Counted from the first letter of the stretch, positions 28,401 through 44,213 are shown. The stretch: 64,000 bases of DNA from Acanthosepion esculentum (GCA_964036315.1 OZ038517.1:57113156-57177155); one strand, 5' to 3'. The notes: generated by a model from the sequence alone, not told the origin. Made by a program: numbers and translations.

Positions 28401-31400
28401 AAAATAGGTTGTTAAATAGGAAAAGAAAACAAATCTTACATATCCAAATATTTTTTCAATAAGTGGAACTCGCTCAAAAAAATAAATGTAAAAGTATTTT
28501 CTTTAGCCATCATAGAATTTGATGACAAGTGATCAAGAGAGAAAAGAAAATTTTGGTACACTGCAAAACTATTCAGTGTTGATTGCTGCCTTTCACATCA
28601 CCTCACATATAATCATATATAAAAAGGTATCAGTCTTCTTACATTCTGTTTGCATACACATTCAATCATTTTTTTTCCAAGTACCACTGAGTATCAATTT
28701 TATTACAAGAACAGACTTGTCATTACAAATTTGAAAATACAATAAATGGTAGCACTAGCAGGGATCAATTTGAAAGGGGGAGGGGGAAGTGTGTGGTGAG
28801 ACTAGACTATAAAATTTGAAGTTCACTCCTAAGTGGAAAAGAATCAAATTTCAAAGCTGAGCATGAGCCCTATAAGTAACTTGACTCAATGCCAAAGTTA
28901 AAAGTTTAACACAATGAAAACTAAAAATAATCAAGCAAAAATTAATCCTGTACAATTCATTAAACTATGAAAACAAAATTTGTAGTCAAATTTAATATTT
29001 TTTTAAGTTTGCATTTCAATATTTGCTTTTTAAAAATTTAATGAAAGTTGGTGTTAACATTGACTGAAAAGCACTTTACAAAAATGATTCTCTAGGCCCT
29101 TATCAGCAGTGATGATGTGATAATGGCTAATGCAATATGTACATATTATGATGCAAATTGTTCAGAGGAAAAACTCCTAAATCTTATAGTCTGCTAATAA
29201 TAATATAAGTATCTCTTCACTATTGCCCTTTCCACCTTTTTAAGTATATTCTAACAGTAAATAAAAATCATTTACTACTACTTCCAAGTCTGATTTTTCA
29301 CCATTTTATCTCATTACAGTGTCAATTAAAAATTGCTTTAAACTTTATACTACTTCTATTCCATGGCTAATATTTGATGCATTATAATAAAGATTGCCAT
29401 CTATTCAACAAAAATCATATATTACATCATTCTTATTAATGTATCAGGCACTAAGCATCATATGGCCACACCCAAGCTGCTGACAAACCTGTCACAACAA
29501 TAAAGAGCATTAATCTCTCTATATTACACGGAACAGATAATTACATTCACATGATTATGCACATTGAGTTACTATTTTCTCTGAAATACTGCAACAACTG
29601 AAATAAGAACTCAGCAGCAGCTGCATTTACTTGCTATAGTCATCACAAAAACAATAACAGGATTTTAAATTATTACCTGTAGAAATATAATCACCTACAT
29701 AAGTGGAAAATAAAACTGCAACCTCCTGAATATGTGTTTGAATTTATTCTTGATTAAATATACAGGAAAAATAGCTGGATTACAGTAAATGATATATATC
29801 TATCACACACACACAAATTCCCAAACAATACCTTGTTTTATATTCTTCTTAGGCCTGTACTCTCACATATACAATCATACATAATATAGATACCAGTTGA
29901 TTATTTCATGCTTGTGCACTCATTGACAAAATACAGTAAGAGTTGTGGGCTAACTGAATAAATTAGGCATCATCACATCATGTCCTTTACATGCTCAATA
30001 GTTAGATTTAACAATAATGTTGGCTAGAAGTTGTCAAGCATATTGCAATGCATATGAAGTAGTGTAGGCATTATTTCCCAATACTGATTATTGTTGATAT
30101 TGCTGGGGGTCACATTTGCTCTGATCTTTATTACAGATGCCATATGGTCTGCCACTGCATTAAACTTGGTGAGTGTCAGTATTAACCATGCAGAACCTAA
30201 TCAAAAGGAATATTCAATTGACCACTGTTACCAACACCACATCCAACATACACGGCAATTCTCAAAAATGACCATCAAACCTGGTGAAGGCCTACAATCT
30301 TACTCTATCCTTTCAAATGGTGCAAAATGAACAAAAGAAGCCAATGTGCATCTGCATAGTATAATATCCACTTGCTCTGTACTCTAACCACACACAATCT
30401 TAAAACTGTACCTAAAGCTAAGACATAGGCAGTCCATTGGCCTTTTACTCAGTCACCAGATTGCCAATACCAAGATATTTTGGCCAACTTAAAGTGACTC
30501 CGGTTAGAGCAGGATTTCGTAATTCTTTCTTCTAATAATAAATTGTTTCTTGTTTTGTAAACCCACCACCACCACCATGCACAATATCAAAGTGTTCTTT
30601 TAGCTGGGTAATTGGTAACTTTGGATGTATTCTGAAGGTTTATATTTTATTTTGCTTCTTAATGTATTCTCTTTTAAACTTCAAAATTTGAATATTTCTA
30701 TTGTATTTCTAGTGCAACTTAGCATTATTTTTTTTAGTTAATCTTGAACTGAATTTCCGACCTTTCCTTACCTATGGCCTCAGTGAAATGGAGATCATAA
30801 ATTTGGGTAGTTAATTTCTTTTTCCTCAGTCACCAGTGCCAAGATATTTTGACCAATTAAAAGTGATTCATTTGTTAGTGTTTTCCTTTCCTTCTCCCTC
30901 ATACAGGTTAGGTTCTTTAATGGATATAAAAAAAAAAAATCAGTAGCTGGATTTTCCATTTTCCTCAATTCATTGGTGTTAAAAACCTTAAATTAAAACA
31001 ATATTTACATTTCAATCTTTCTGTGTTCATCAATATATATTTCAGCCAATGCTAGCTCTTTTGGTCATATAAGTGTTTTAAAATATTATCCAATCCAATG
31101 TGGGTAGGGAATGCTGGTGCATCCTGAGCAAACTATGTAATTCCCCTTTCTCAGATTGGGTCTTTTAGTCCCTGCATGTGGGCAAGCTTGTCTTGGTGCC
31201 TGTGCTCTCAACTTAGTCATAGTGTTTCTGACCCAAGGAAGATCTGTTGCCTTAATTTCTGGGTAGATGAAACATATGCATTCAAGGTATTACAACTATA
31301 TCTTTCCTGAACTATTTATTCCTTCGTTAAGGATGCTGGAGGTAACATTTTCAGAGTTTTGACACTATCTACCTGATAATCAGGTCTCCAAACCTTACAG

Positions 31401-34400
31401 TAACTTCTAAGGAGGCTATCTTATCAGCAAGTGTATAATATCTGGGTTATGGTACTACCATTTTGTGAATGGGTTCTGGACTGTGCAGTTGCCTCTCAAT
31501 GCCATGATGAAGGGTACGTTTACAACTGTACTTAAAGATAATTCAATCCAGGTTGCTGATGCACACACTATCTATGAGTGTAATTGTTTCACTACTTCAT
31601 CTGTACCAATTTCAATTATCAAATCAGGAGTACAACAAAAGCAAAGCCAAGAACTAAAGCCAACCCCATAAAAACAAAAGTAGACCCCAGATTCACCATC
31701 ATTTACATTGTTTGTAGTCTGCATTCCAACAGGTATTGATCAATCTACTCCAGTACAAGAACTCACAATCCCAGGTTATTCAATCCCCAATAGTAAAAAC
31801 AGGACTCAAAAATCACCACAGTTCATTCATCCAAGACTTCTCAATCACCTATGAATTGATACAGATTATTGATGAGCCCACCTGTGTTCCTGATACAACA
31901 GGACATTACTGTGACAATATTACACCAACAACTGTGAATTAATCCTCAATAAACCCTAGGGAGGTTAAGTTGTGTAGTGAACTCTGCCTGTAACATGCTT
32001 CTAACAGTTGGTATGATTCAGGTAAAAGCAGTTGGGCGAAACCATGTGGAATCCAAAAGGATTGACTGCTCTAGAAACTATGCCACATTTTTTTTTTTTT
32101 TTTTTTTTAAGCGTATCACCCCGAGCAAGGCCGGTGGCCACTATCACGCAAGGGGTTACAGAAGGGTTGGAGGAAGAGCAGATAGGAGTGGTAAAGGAAG
32201 GGTTGTGGAGAAAGAGAAGGACGGAGGGCCGATCGAGGTGGGGAGGTTACGGGAGATATAGAGCAAGAGCAGATAGGAATGGAAGATGTCAGGAAGTGGA
32301 TAGATCAAGGCAACTGGAGATGACGATTGACGCTACACTTAAACCGTTGGAGATTGTATTTGTCAGGGAAACAGTAACGGGGAAGGGAGTTCCATAGGCG
32401 AGATGTGCGAGACATGAAGCTATTGGAGTAGAAAAGACGTCTACACCTAACAGTTTCTACGGTGAAGGGGTGGGAACGGGATGCCAGCCTCGTGGGACGC
32501 TTGAATTCACGAGGCTTAGGGACAAGTGAGAGCAACTCCTCAGAGCAATTACCGTGGAAGTACTTGTAGAAAAGGCAGAGTGATGCAACATTCCGTCTGT
32601 GAGAGAGCGATGGTTGCTAAAAATGACTTCTCATACATGTGAAGTCACCTGACACAACATTCAAAGTTGTGTGCAAAAGAAATGTGATAAGTTAGTTGGG
32701 GCAACAAAACTTGAGGACATTGGATCTTCTATGAGATCATCATGTGATGGGAATCATCAAAATAAAGAAAACAGATTCTATCCCAAACTCAAACTCCCAC
32801 TTAAGAGAACACTTGTGTGACCAAATAGTCCTACACAAAATTCACTGGAGTCAGTGATGATCAACATGATAAAGATCATTTCTGAATGGAAAGGAATCAA
32901 CCTTATGCAAAAGAAGCATAGGAGAAATGACCACCACTCAGGGTTGAATACTGTCAGCAGAAAAGAATAACCCAATGATAAAACATTTTTTGCACATGTG
33001 AAGAGAAAAGAAAAGACAAAACCCTGAAAATATAAAAGTTACTACCATGATAAGATGTTAAATTATAAAAAACAAAAATGAAAGAGTTATTTTATGTATA
33101 ATTAAAATTTTGTTGCACTTTATATTTGTGGTTTGTCTCTGTTGGTCTTCCTTATTCACATGTTTTTGATCCAGTGAGAGAAAATACACTATCACAGTGG
33201 AAGACAGGTCATATTCTTGGTAAATTGATTCATTTTCTTTTTTTTTTACTATATGGCAATCACAGGTCACCTCATGCCCTGAAAAATGCTTGCTGATGTG
33301 TTACCTCTCCTGGACACTTCAGATCATTTACTGGTTGTTAAAAGCGTTCAAACTAAAGGCATTTCCTGATGTACTGTTTAATAAGACAATTTTTCAATAC
33401 ACCAAAGCTGACTGGGATAGCTTCAGATCTTACATGATTGAAGCATTCTTCAAATATAGAGCCTCCAGAACTGCCACCCTCATCTAGAATGGAAAGTTTT
33501 ATACCCTAGAAAAAAATATCAGCAAATATCAAATAGTCAACCGTGGTTCACTCTAGTATGTACTGCAAGAAGTCCAAGGTCTAAAGCAAACAACTTGGAT
33601 CCCGTGAGTTCTGAAAAATCTTTCTAACCAAATTCTCAGTAGAGGCAAAGTTTTAATGCCTACTATCATAAATGGCCCAGAAGTTATCTCATCCTTATCA
33701 GATAAGACAAAATTATTTTCCTCTAACTCCATCTTAGATGACAAGGACCATCTCCTTCCCAATTTCCCTCTCACAGAGAACAGCATTGATCATAAGAAAG
33801 GTACCAGTCCAGATAAAATCCCAGTGGTTGTCTTAAGAATATTAACCCTGAATTATCACCAATCTTAGCAAAATTGTACCAGAGAGAAAATCTTCCAAAG
33901 GCAATGGAATGTGTCAAGTGTATGCCCAGTTTCCAATAACACGAGTGCTCATCTGTGTCTCAATATCAGTCATTAATAAACCCTTTGAGGCTATAATCAA
34001 CAAGAAAGTTTTAAAGCATCTCAACAGGGACAACCTCTTGAGTCACAAATACAGATTTTGATCTGCTTGGCCCATTGCTGACATCCTCAGTGTCATTACT
34101 CACAGAATCAGCAAAGCAATAATCACATCGCAAGGATGATCATAGTAGACATTAAATGTCTTTAACAAGGTGTGGTATAGAAGAGTTTTCTCAATTATCA
34201 ATTCCTTCCTAATGGGTAGGTCCATGATGGTAGTTGTTAATGACCAGTCCTTCGAGACCCTTGAGATCAAGATTCAATTCCCAGTTCATCCCTCTTTCTG
34301 CTTTATATTAATGATCTACCTAAAAGCATACTCCAATCTCTTGTGAATATCGATGCAGATGATACAACAGTATATGGGTGCACCTCCAAAAATCTATATG

Positions 34401-37400
34401 ACTAAAGCATAGCAGCTGATCTTTTCTCTGACTTAGTTCAAATGGGGGGATTGGCTGGTCACATTCAGTATGTCAAAAACCAAATTTGTAACATTCAATC
34501 ATCACTAAGCAGCCCCTAAATTTATGTCTATCACAATCAACAGGTATTCTCAAGGAGGCTCCTTGCCTGAATGTCTGAAACCGCAAGTGGAACTGATATA
34601 TAATCAATCATGGTCAGTTCCCTGTACTGCTCCAGTAAGTAACTGTGCACCTCTTTCCACTAACTGCCTTCAGTAAGCCTCTACCTTGAGTGGTCATTGG
34701 GCCTTGTATAGGGTCAACATTATTAAAAAAATAAACTGAAAATTTTATCAGAATATCTACTCCTGATTAACAGTGTATTTCAGAGCAATGCAATTTTATT
34801 TGTCTTTTCAGTGTATATTCAATTCAATGTCAGACTAAAATGTTTTCACTCATAATCATCGCTAATAATTGATTTTGATCCACTGTTCATAATGATCACT
34901 CTTTAAATATATATGATCATATACATTTAGAAGCAAATTCTTGCAATTTCACTTGGTCATACAAATCAATATGTGCAATACATTTTTATTTGTACACTTG
35001 TTTTTAATGAATACAAAAATAAACAAATTTGGTACTATCTTAAATAAGAATTGATGAAAACCGATTTTAAAGCTAGTTTGAGATTATTGTGTCTTATATA
35101 TTACACACACACACAGAGCTGAGGTATCCAGTGTTGCCTGGGAGTACATGGCTGCAATTGTATACCTGCACCACTGTGTAGAAATGTTTGTGTCCCACGC
35201 TTGCATGCATCATCCATTGGTATGCTAAGCTACTTCACCCCTCATCTTTTTTATGGCATGTCCTTTGCAAGGGTTTGATTGTTTTCAATTAAAGAATTTC
35301 ATCAATAAAATCTTGTGTGGTTGTTCCTCAGGGTTAAATTGTTTCAATGTTTTAGATATTCAGTAAATTTCCTATGGCCATAATAACCTTCAAATAGTAT
35401 GGCATTGTTCACAAATCTAATAATCAAACAAAAACAGGGATGAACCATCAGAGCTTGATTCAAATGCAAACGCATAAATTATCCCCTCCTTCTTCACATG
35501 TTTACTGTAACGCTGGGGTTAATAAGAAGTTCAAGATTTTTTCCCTTTTCATGCTTCAACAATCCTTCTCAAACAATCTTTGCATCAAATGGTTGTTCAA
35601 ATGCCAATTTAGGATGGAATCATGTGAAGAAACTATTAGCTAAGTGGTAAAAGGTGATTTTGGAACTAGTTTGTTACAGATTTCATCCACTAAACTAAAA
35701 TAATCTAAACCAAACATTCACACAAGACAATGTGTGTGTCATATATAATTTACATGACTAATTTGAAAGTAGCTGATGAAAAACCAGGAAGTATGGTTGA
35801 AAAACAAGCTTTTTGAATAGTTTTTTTTCTGGTTTTTCATTATATGCAGACAATTGAGCTGGACTAAAACCACACTATCTTATTTCTTGCAGGATGGCAA
35901 AATCTTTGCAACAGGTTTTAAAAAAATCAGATAAAAAATGAGGAAGTTATTCAAGGTTTTATTTTAATACAAAAACAATTTTTTTCAGTTTTTTTTTAAT
36001 TTTTTTGTGCAAAGCCAATGTCACAGGAAAACTATAAAGCACCCTACATAAACCTCATAACATGAGCTATGTTTTGCATTAAGGGCAAAGAATATCAGCT
36101 CATCCAGTAAAAATTTTGTTCATGTATAACTGTCTTCGTCTTTGCAAAAAGTTGTACCCACCTTCAGTTTTATTGATTTTAACTGCCAAACCCGGGGGTA
36201 GCGGAGTTTGAAAAAGCTGGTCTTGGTCTACAAATTTGCAACGTGTGTACAGTTTAATTGAAATCAGTCGAGAAATGTGGATGTGTATAAATAGCATACA
36301 GACAGACATCTGTTATATATATCTATCACAAAAATATCAGATGATAATTTGGATTTTGCATTAGCAGACTTTATTCTCAGATTCCTCTCATCCATAAAGA
36401 CTCTTCCTTTATTCTGTGGATATTTACTTGAACTTTGCTATCTGATCTATTCTATAACCTTTATCAAGTATACTAGCCATACGAAAAGAGGCAGCCGCTT
36501 TATTTTTTTAACTACTGTTTTGTTTTTGCTCACACCTAGATAAAAAAAAATAAATAAATAAATAAATAAAAAATTTGGATGGTTTGAAACAGTTTTGCAG
36601 TCACATGACTTCTTTAATAAATTACAGATAACCACAAAGACAAGAGTAAGCTTTTATAATGACAGTCGAGAAATCTGTTCTTACTACAATGAAAAATTGC
36701 TTTAACATTCACAATTTGGAGGAAGATTTTAATGACAAAACTCATGACAAGAAAAAGATTTTAGGATCATGTTAAAAATACAGATAATGCAAAATTTCTT
36801 TATGTAACTTTCCACTTTGAGGATATGGTCAAGAACCCTGCTCATCAACTGCTGAAATAAATATCATTGTGGATATTATAAGGAAACAAATAAGTTTGAG
36901 CTTAAAGGCATAGGACCTCAATTATACGTCTACCTTGGAACAATATCATTTCAAATAGCACCATATTGATGGCTTCATTTACTACACAATAGCAAAAAGG
37001 TCACAATACAAAAATTATCCTACCAATAGTCTCCAAGACATTCAACATCTCTCAAATTGTTTGGCTCATCTCACATATATACAGAATATTGATCACAATT
37101 GTTTTCTATACTTTTAAGTATTTTCATTATCTTCACGTCTGAATAATATATTCAAATGTTATAAATCAGCCTTTTTTTTTTTTTTAAAAAAAAAAAAAAA
37201 AGATTGAGATTGCATTCAATCTTAAAATTGATAATCTTCCTTTTTCACCGCAAATCAAACAGTGCAGTCAGAAAATCAAATTACAATTTTCTATTAATCG
37301 AGACAACTTTGTTTGCTTTTAAGGAACCTGCCTTTTGTGTTGGCTATTGTTGTGAAGATCAATAAATTCATACTGCAATAGATGAAGTTCTTCAAATGAC

Positions 37401-37563
37401 CTTATGTTGATCCCTGATGCAGGAGGTTTTTAATTTTTTAAATTTGTCTGAGCACCGGTTTCCTTATGTGTTCATTTTATAATATTTGCCATTTTTACCT
37501 CAAAAACATTGTTTTTCAATGTTTGTTATTTTGATCTTATTCCAGTGAAAGTCATGATAATTT

Positions 37564-37609
<46 letters not shown>

Positions 37610-40600
37610 ACAGCCCCTACTTAATTTTATGAAAACTTGACTGCATTTTAGTGATTTTTTAACTAAATGCAGAAGACTTTGAAGAATATAAATCATAGAT
37701 TATTTATGTAAATTGAGAAGCATTTCTACCCAAAATTTAGCTCTGAACTGTAAAATACAAAACCCAATAAACTAAGGCAATATTTAATTAGGAAAGCTTT
37801 TAATGGCTTTTATGAATAATATATATTAAGGACATTGTCTGATGAAAAATGAATTTTTACAAGAATTATTTTCTTTTTTTTCAATTTTAAATACAAAATG
37901 TGATAAAGTTGTTAAATATTTTAAAATTAAGTTTCAATATGTATCTTTCTGGAAATGCTCTTATTAAAAGATCTATTTTTACAGATCTTAAATTTGAAAA
38001 GCTTATTAAAATCTGTGAAGCATTTGTATTTTTAAAATAATTTTTTTTTAATATGCCAAAACAACAACAAAAAAAAAAGAAGAAAAAAAGAAGTATTAAA
38101 TATGTTTCCAGCAAAACTACGGAGAAACAATTCAGAAATAATGTAACATGCTTTAAGAAACGTTTTTCCTAATAGTGAGAATCCGGCCTTATAAATTGCA
38201 TTGATTTTGTTCCGACTAGCACATAAAATTCAATGACTGACCATGATTGTTGCATTTTCCAATTTTTTTTTTTTTTTTTTTTTTTTAAACATGTCACTAA
38301 ATATTTTCTTTACAATTTTTAAATATAATCAATTTTTTCTTTTTTAATGATAGACATACAGCAATCATTTTTTTTTCCTTTTTTAGATTCAATTTTAGGG
38401 ACGGAAACAGTGCAGGCTTTGGACACACCTTCATAAAAAACAAAAAAAAAAAAAAAAAAAAACAAAAAAAAAACTATTAGGCTTCTGAAAGTGTTTAATT
38501 TTTAAGAAGTACTTTATAGCTAAATAAGCTGGTTCACTTAAAATTTGAAAATACTGTCACTCCTGCCCAATAAATTACCCTGACGTTAGTTGTTGATACA
38601 TTGACAAATGTCAATTCACACCTCCAAAACCATGGTTAGACATGCTTCTCTTATTTCCAACTAAATTTTTTCTGCTAAAATATTAGTTAATGTTTGTTTT
38701 TAATTACATTAAGTAAACTTTAAATTTTCTAATTTTCCTGAAATAACTTGAAAAAGTATAATTGAATTTTGCAAGATTTTTAAATGGAGAATTTCACTTT
38801 TGTTTACAAAGTTGTCAAAAATAAGTGACATGATCGATTTTTAACTAAAATTTCGGACATGCTAGGAAAGATTAAAAAAAATTGAGAAAATATAAAAAAA
38901 AAAAACTTTGGTCTTTCCTCTTAATAATAACAAAGATTTAGACAATAAAAAAATTGTTTATCAAGTTTGGGCCTTTTTTTCATCATGCTATGGTGTTTTT
39001 CAGCAAATTATTGAACATACCTATTTTAATGAGTTTTTCATTTAAATTGTGTAAAGGATATGTCCAAAAATAAAATTGCTGTTTACAATAACAAAATTAG
39101 AAAACATTTGTGAAATTTCACAAGTTAATAATTTAGTCATTTCTAGTGTCAACCATATAAAAATCAAAAATATCATTTATATATTAGATATGCAAGTGGT
39201 TAATGCATATAAATATGGCATCCTGATGACACCTTAGGTTCATTGAGCTGCAACAATATCCACCCATTTGGAAAGCAGCCAAACCAATCTCAGAGCTAAG
39301 TAACAGCTTTTACACAACTAGGCCTTTTACATTAAGCCTGTTTTATTTACTGGTCAAACAAGTTCTAAGAGTTAATGGACTTTTGTATGCTTTCTATTCA
39401 AACTACTCTTGACATCGGGTGCTGCTGTTTATTGTGTACTGGGCTCTTTGTTGTAAGTCTAATATATAAACTTCACAAAAGAGCCATTTCAAAATGACAT
39501 GCTTTCCTATACCCATTTGCTCAGTCTTAGCATAATGGTTCTATATCCATTGTATTTATCACTATTACATTTTAATTAGCACCAAATTCTTGATTTCTTT
39601 TAATATAAACACCAAGTAATCAGCTAAATGATATATTTAGGACATGAAAGAAAAATGTAACTGAAATTATTTTATCACTTGTCTATTATTATACAAGACT
39701 TTTGACTGAGCTTAAGTAAGAAATTATTCAGTCTACATATAAATCTTTACATTCAATTAATTAAATGGCACATTTTCCCAAATGTCTCTATAGATTTCTC
39801 CTGAAAGAAAAAGAGTTTGAGAGGAAGAAGTGTAAAAGAATATATTCTAAACAGTATTTTACAAAATTAGAAGGAAAAATGTTTCTTTGTAAATCTCCAA
39901 TCTAACAGAGTTTCAAATATTTAACTTTGGGTATTAAAATAGAACTACACCTTAAATTACCAGTTTCTATTTAAACAGCAACGCTTTTTAGCTGAGTGAT
40001 GGAAAATACAGTTACTTAAATAATTCACAAATAGACAATTTTTCATCATTTTTGCTATTTTTTAAATTTCCAGTTATATATAATAAACTCATTTATTTGT
40101 GTAGACGTCATTTTAAATAGATACTCATATTTAAATAGATGCTTCGTTTTTATTTATTAAACAGTATATTCATTTATTTACATCTATTGGTCTGAATATT
40201 CGAGAAATCTTGTTAGAAAAATATGTACTCTCTGGCAGGATTCGAACCTGCATCCCCTAGGGAAAACTGTCATTAGATGTGACATGCCTCAGACCAACTC
40301 GGCCACATAGAACCTCCTGATCAAACAAAGCTTGAATAAGGCTTTTGAACACACATCTTCCTGAAATATACATATCTGCTCTGTTTTGGATCCTAGAATC
40401 TTGGAAGATATAAATGAATCTATTCATTTTTAATTAAGAGTTTGAAAAGAATAATGGCCATATTCTAGTAAGATGCCCGAGTTAGATCTTCAATACAATA
40501 GGCTTTGAAGTAATTTATTTTTGTTAAGATATTCACTTCACTTTTTATGTGTTTAACTTCCCTCTACTCTGACCAGCCATTTGGCTAGCTATATAGAAAC

Positions 40601-42322
40601 ATCACTAAATACTACAATAAGCTGCAAATGTAATGGCCACCTATAATCACTGGTATGTTTAGAATATGGAAAAGAAAGATTAAATGAAAACGGTCTTAGA
40701 AATTCCAAACATTGAAGAAATGACTGAAAAGAATTACTGAACATTAACAAAACTTTTCAACAATCATTTCCATTTTTCTTGAACTGAAGACCTAATGCAC
40801 ACATATAGGGATGCTGAAAAGATCTCTGCCTGACCCACATCTCAAAATCTGGTCAAATATCAAGTTTTTTTTTTGTTTTTGTTTTTTGAAGGTTAAGAAC
40901 TTTCCAGTAGCTCTATCTGGTGTATACTTAGTTAAGTATGCTTGAAATTCAGCCCATTGCAATTTTTTTCAATTTTCAACGTTTCATGCTGGTTTTGAAA
41001 TCATTTTTTTTTCTTGTCTCTTATTTTCTCAAGTGTTTCTAAGGACCCATTCTTTTTATAGATACAAATATTTAAGTAAATGCTCTGTTTATAATAAACA
41101 GTATTTAATACAGTTTATTATAAACAGAGCATTCACTTAAAATATATATATATATATAAGCAGGATTTATGAGATCACTAAAAAAAAATTAAAAAAATAA
41201 AAAATAAAAATAAGCATGATGAAGACCACGAACTTGACAAAAACAATTTTATTGTCAAAATGTTTGTTATTATTAAGAGGAAAGAACAAGTACTTTTAAA
41301 ATCTTTCTTTTTAGAACATTCTAATTCCTCTTTGTTTTAGTGGAATTACTAAATAACTATAGCAAATTTTACAACTTTTTTTTTCCCCACAAGACATTGA
41401 TTTGGAAAATCTTGCAAAAATAATTGTCAGATTTGAATGAAACTTTCAGAAACTATTTTTAAATGATGGAAATTATAATAAACACGTTTTCTTTTTTTTT
41501 AAATCATGGCAAAAATATTTCTTTAATATTTATTACCCGCCCCATCATAACTAATTTTATGAAAACTCTAGAAATTCAATACTGTACAAATTAGTGATTA
41601 TATTAGTTAAGAGGACAAGGCTTTGAGGAAAGTAAATTTTTTTTTTAAATTGAATCCCATCTATCTTAAAATCAGCTCTGAATTGTAACATACAAAACAA
41701 TAAAACAAAGATATTATTTAATTTCAAATCCTTTTAGTTGCTTCTAGTTGTTTTTATGAATATGGATAATATTGTCTGAAAGCAAAAACTTTTTCAATAA
41801 AAATGAATTTTTAAAACAATTGTTAAATTATTTTAATTATTTTTACATTAAAGTTGTTAAATATTCTAAAATTAGTGAAAATGGTGTACAGTTTAGTCAA
41901 TGGTTTTAAGTAGATCTATCTTTACAGATTATAAACTGTAAAAGCTGATTACAATCAGCAAACCCCCAGTATATAAAAAATATAATTTTACATGGCTTCG
42001 TGTCCATAAAACTGCTGTAATTCAAACGTATGGAAGATCAGAAACAGCATGAATACAATAAAACGTCACATTATTTGAGTTACTAAGTAAACATTGCACC
42101 CTGCTGTTACAGCCTTTATTTTATTTTTGCAAATTGTTCGTGCAAAACGTGTGGAGAAGTTAATTTGATTTTTCAATTTCAACCGAGAATGGTACCTATG
42201 TATGAGGTACCTATCTTATGAAATTTATATGATCTTATTTTTATATTATCTCAGTTGTGACATTTTTCCATAAATGAAATATACAAATTAATAAAATGAA
42301 TGGAAATACTAATACTGTAAAA

Positions 42323-42358
<36 letters not shown>

Positions 42359-44178
42359 GAGCACTGAAAGTTTTCCTTAACAATAACAAGTTAAATAGGT
42401 TGGTTCACTTAAAACTAAATTATGTCACTTCTGTTCTTCCATACAATAACTTTCCTTTACATCACTTATCAATCATCACCATTGTTAAGACCAGATTTTA
42501 AACTACATTTTTTTTGGTGCAGAAAGTAAGTAATGTTTGTTTCAAAATATATTAAATAAACTTTATAATTTCTAATTTTCTTAAAATAAATTTTGAAAAA
42601 AGTATAATTGACTTTTGAAAGATTTTTAAACAGAAGATTTTGCTTTTGTTTACAAAACTGAAAAAAAAAAAAAATGGTTGACATGATAGATTCAGTGTCA
42701 ATTTAGTAAACTCAAAAAAAAAAAAAAAAAAAAAATACTTTGACCTTTCCTTTAGACAATAAAAAATTATTTTCATTAAGTTTAAGGCCATCAAGCTATG
42801 ATTTTTTTTAGTTGTATAAGGTTTTACTGCGATAAAGATTTGAGTTGATTCTTTATTCAGAGCTTCAGACAAAAAAAAAAAAAAAAAAAAAAAAAATTAT
42901 TTTCAAAATATTCTGCGAATACATTAAATCCTTAGTTTTATTATATTTTCTCCACAGATCAACTCAATGCACTTTTACTGAAGCAGTGGTCAAAGCCCCC
43001 CGAGCCTTCATCAAGTTCTTCCCATCAGTCTTCAGGTCAACACGCTCTCAAAATTCAAAATTGGATTTCTATGTTGAAGTCATGGAATATGTCTTGGTTG
43101 GGTTAGGTCAGTGAAGATGATATCTTTGTTGATTCAGTGTTTTGCACTATTTGCAGAAAGGTACAGGCTAAACTAAGTCCAACGCTGCTTTACTTGGGTG
43201 TTGATGTTTTTATTAAAGGAACTTCCAATATGAAAAAAAAAAACCCCAGAAAACCCAGCAATGATACATGAAAACATGTAAAGAATGCAGAAACAACAGA
43301 AGTTAACATTCAGGAATCATTAATGAAATTGAGTCAGGCTGGGTTACAGATTCAAAAATCTATTTGACTGGATATATATGGTGGTCAAGGAAGAGCTACA
43401 ATTTTCTGTTTTCCCAGTACCTGTCCAAACATAGATAAAGCATGGCAGTGATATGGGAAAGTCTATATTACTAGACATTACCATACTGAATTTGTTCATG
43501 CATTTGAAGAAGCTATCAAGACGACAAAAAAACATTCAAAATGCTCCATTTTATTTGATGGAAGTACTGACAAAACTGTAAAGGAGAAAAATTATCAATG
43601 ACAAATACTCATGTTTTTTGTTTCAATAGTTATTTTGATTTTATGCTAAAAATAACTATTTTTTATACAGTAATATATAATATAATCTTGTTCTTTCTAC
43701 AACATAATCTAAGATAATAATTATGTAATGTTTGATTTTTTTTTATAAAAATGTTCCAATACAATGTATCAATATGGTGATTTCCTTTTGTCTTTCAAAG
43801 ATAATGTTATTAAGCTTATCAGGCAATATGAAAGAAATTTACTTAAAATAAAGACAAAACTTGTCTATATTATTTAATGAAACATGCATCTACCTCATAC
43901 ATAGATATATATATATATATATATACACACTTAAATAGTTTTAGTCTCACCTGTCAAACTCTTCCAGCTTTGATCTTTAAAAATCAAAATGCAAAGTCAA
44001 TCACCGTCTTCCTCCTTGAAATCTGTTCTTTTATTGTCCTTTCAGCTTAATAACATTTTTCTCAGATTCTTTCACTCCCAGTAACTCCTTGCGTTGTGGC
44101 TTTCTTTAGCACTTTGCTTGGGGTGAAATGATTAAAAAAAAAATTTCTGGAAGACCTACATGTAATAATTAACAACAA

Positions 44179-44213
<35 letters not shown>

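Noticed and set aside
32032..32397. Plus-strand frame with poly-Phe followed by an Arg/Gly-rich tail
   Set aside because: Antisense of the LINE C-terminus; the poly-Phe is the poly-A tail of the insertion read on the wrong strand.
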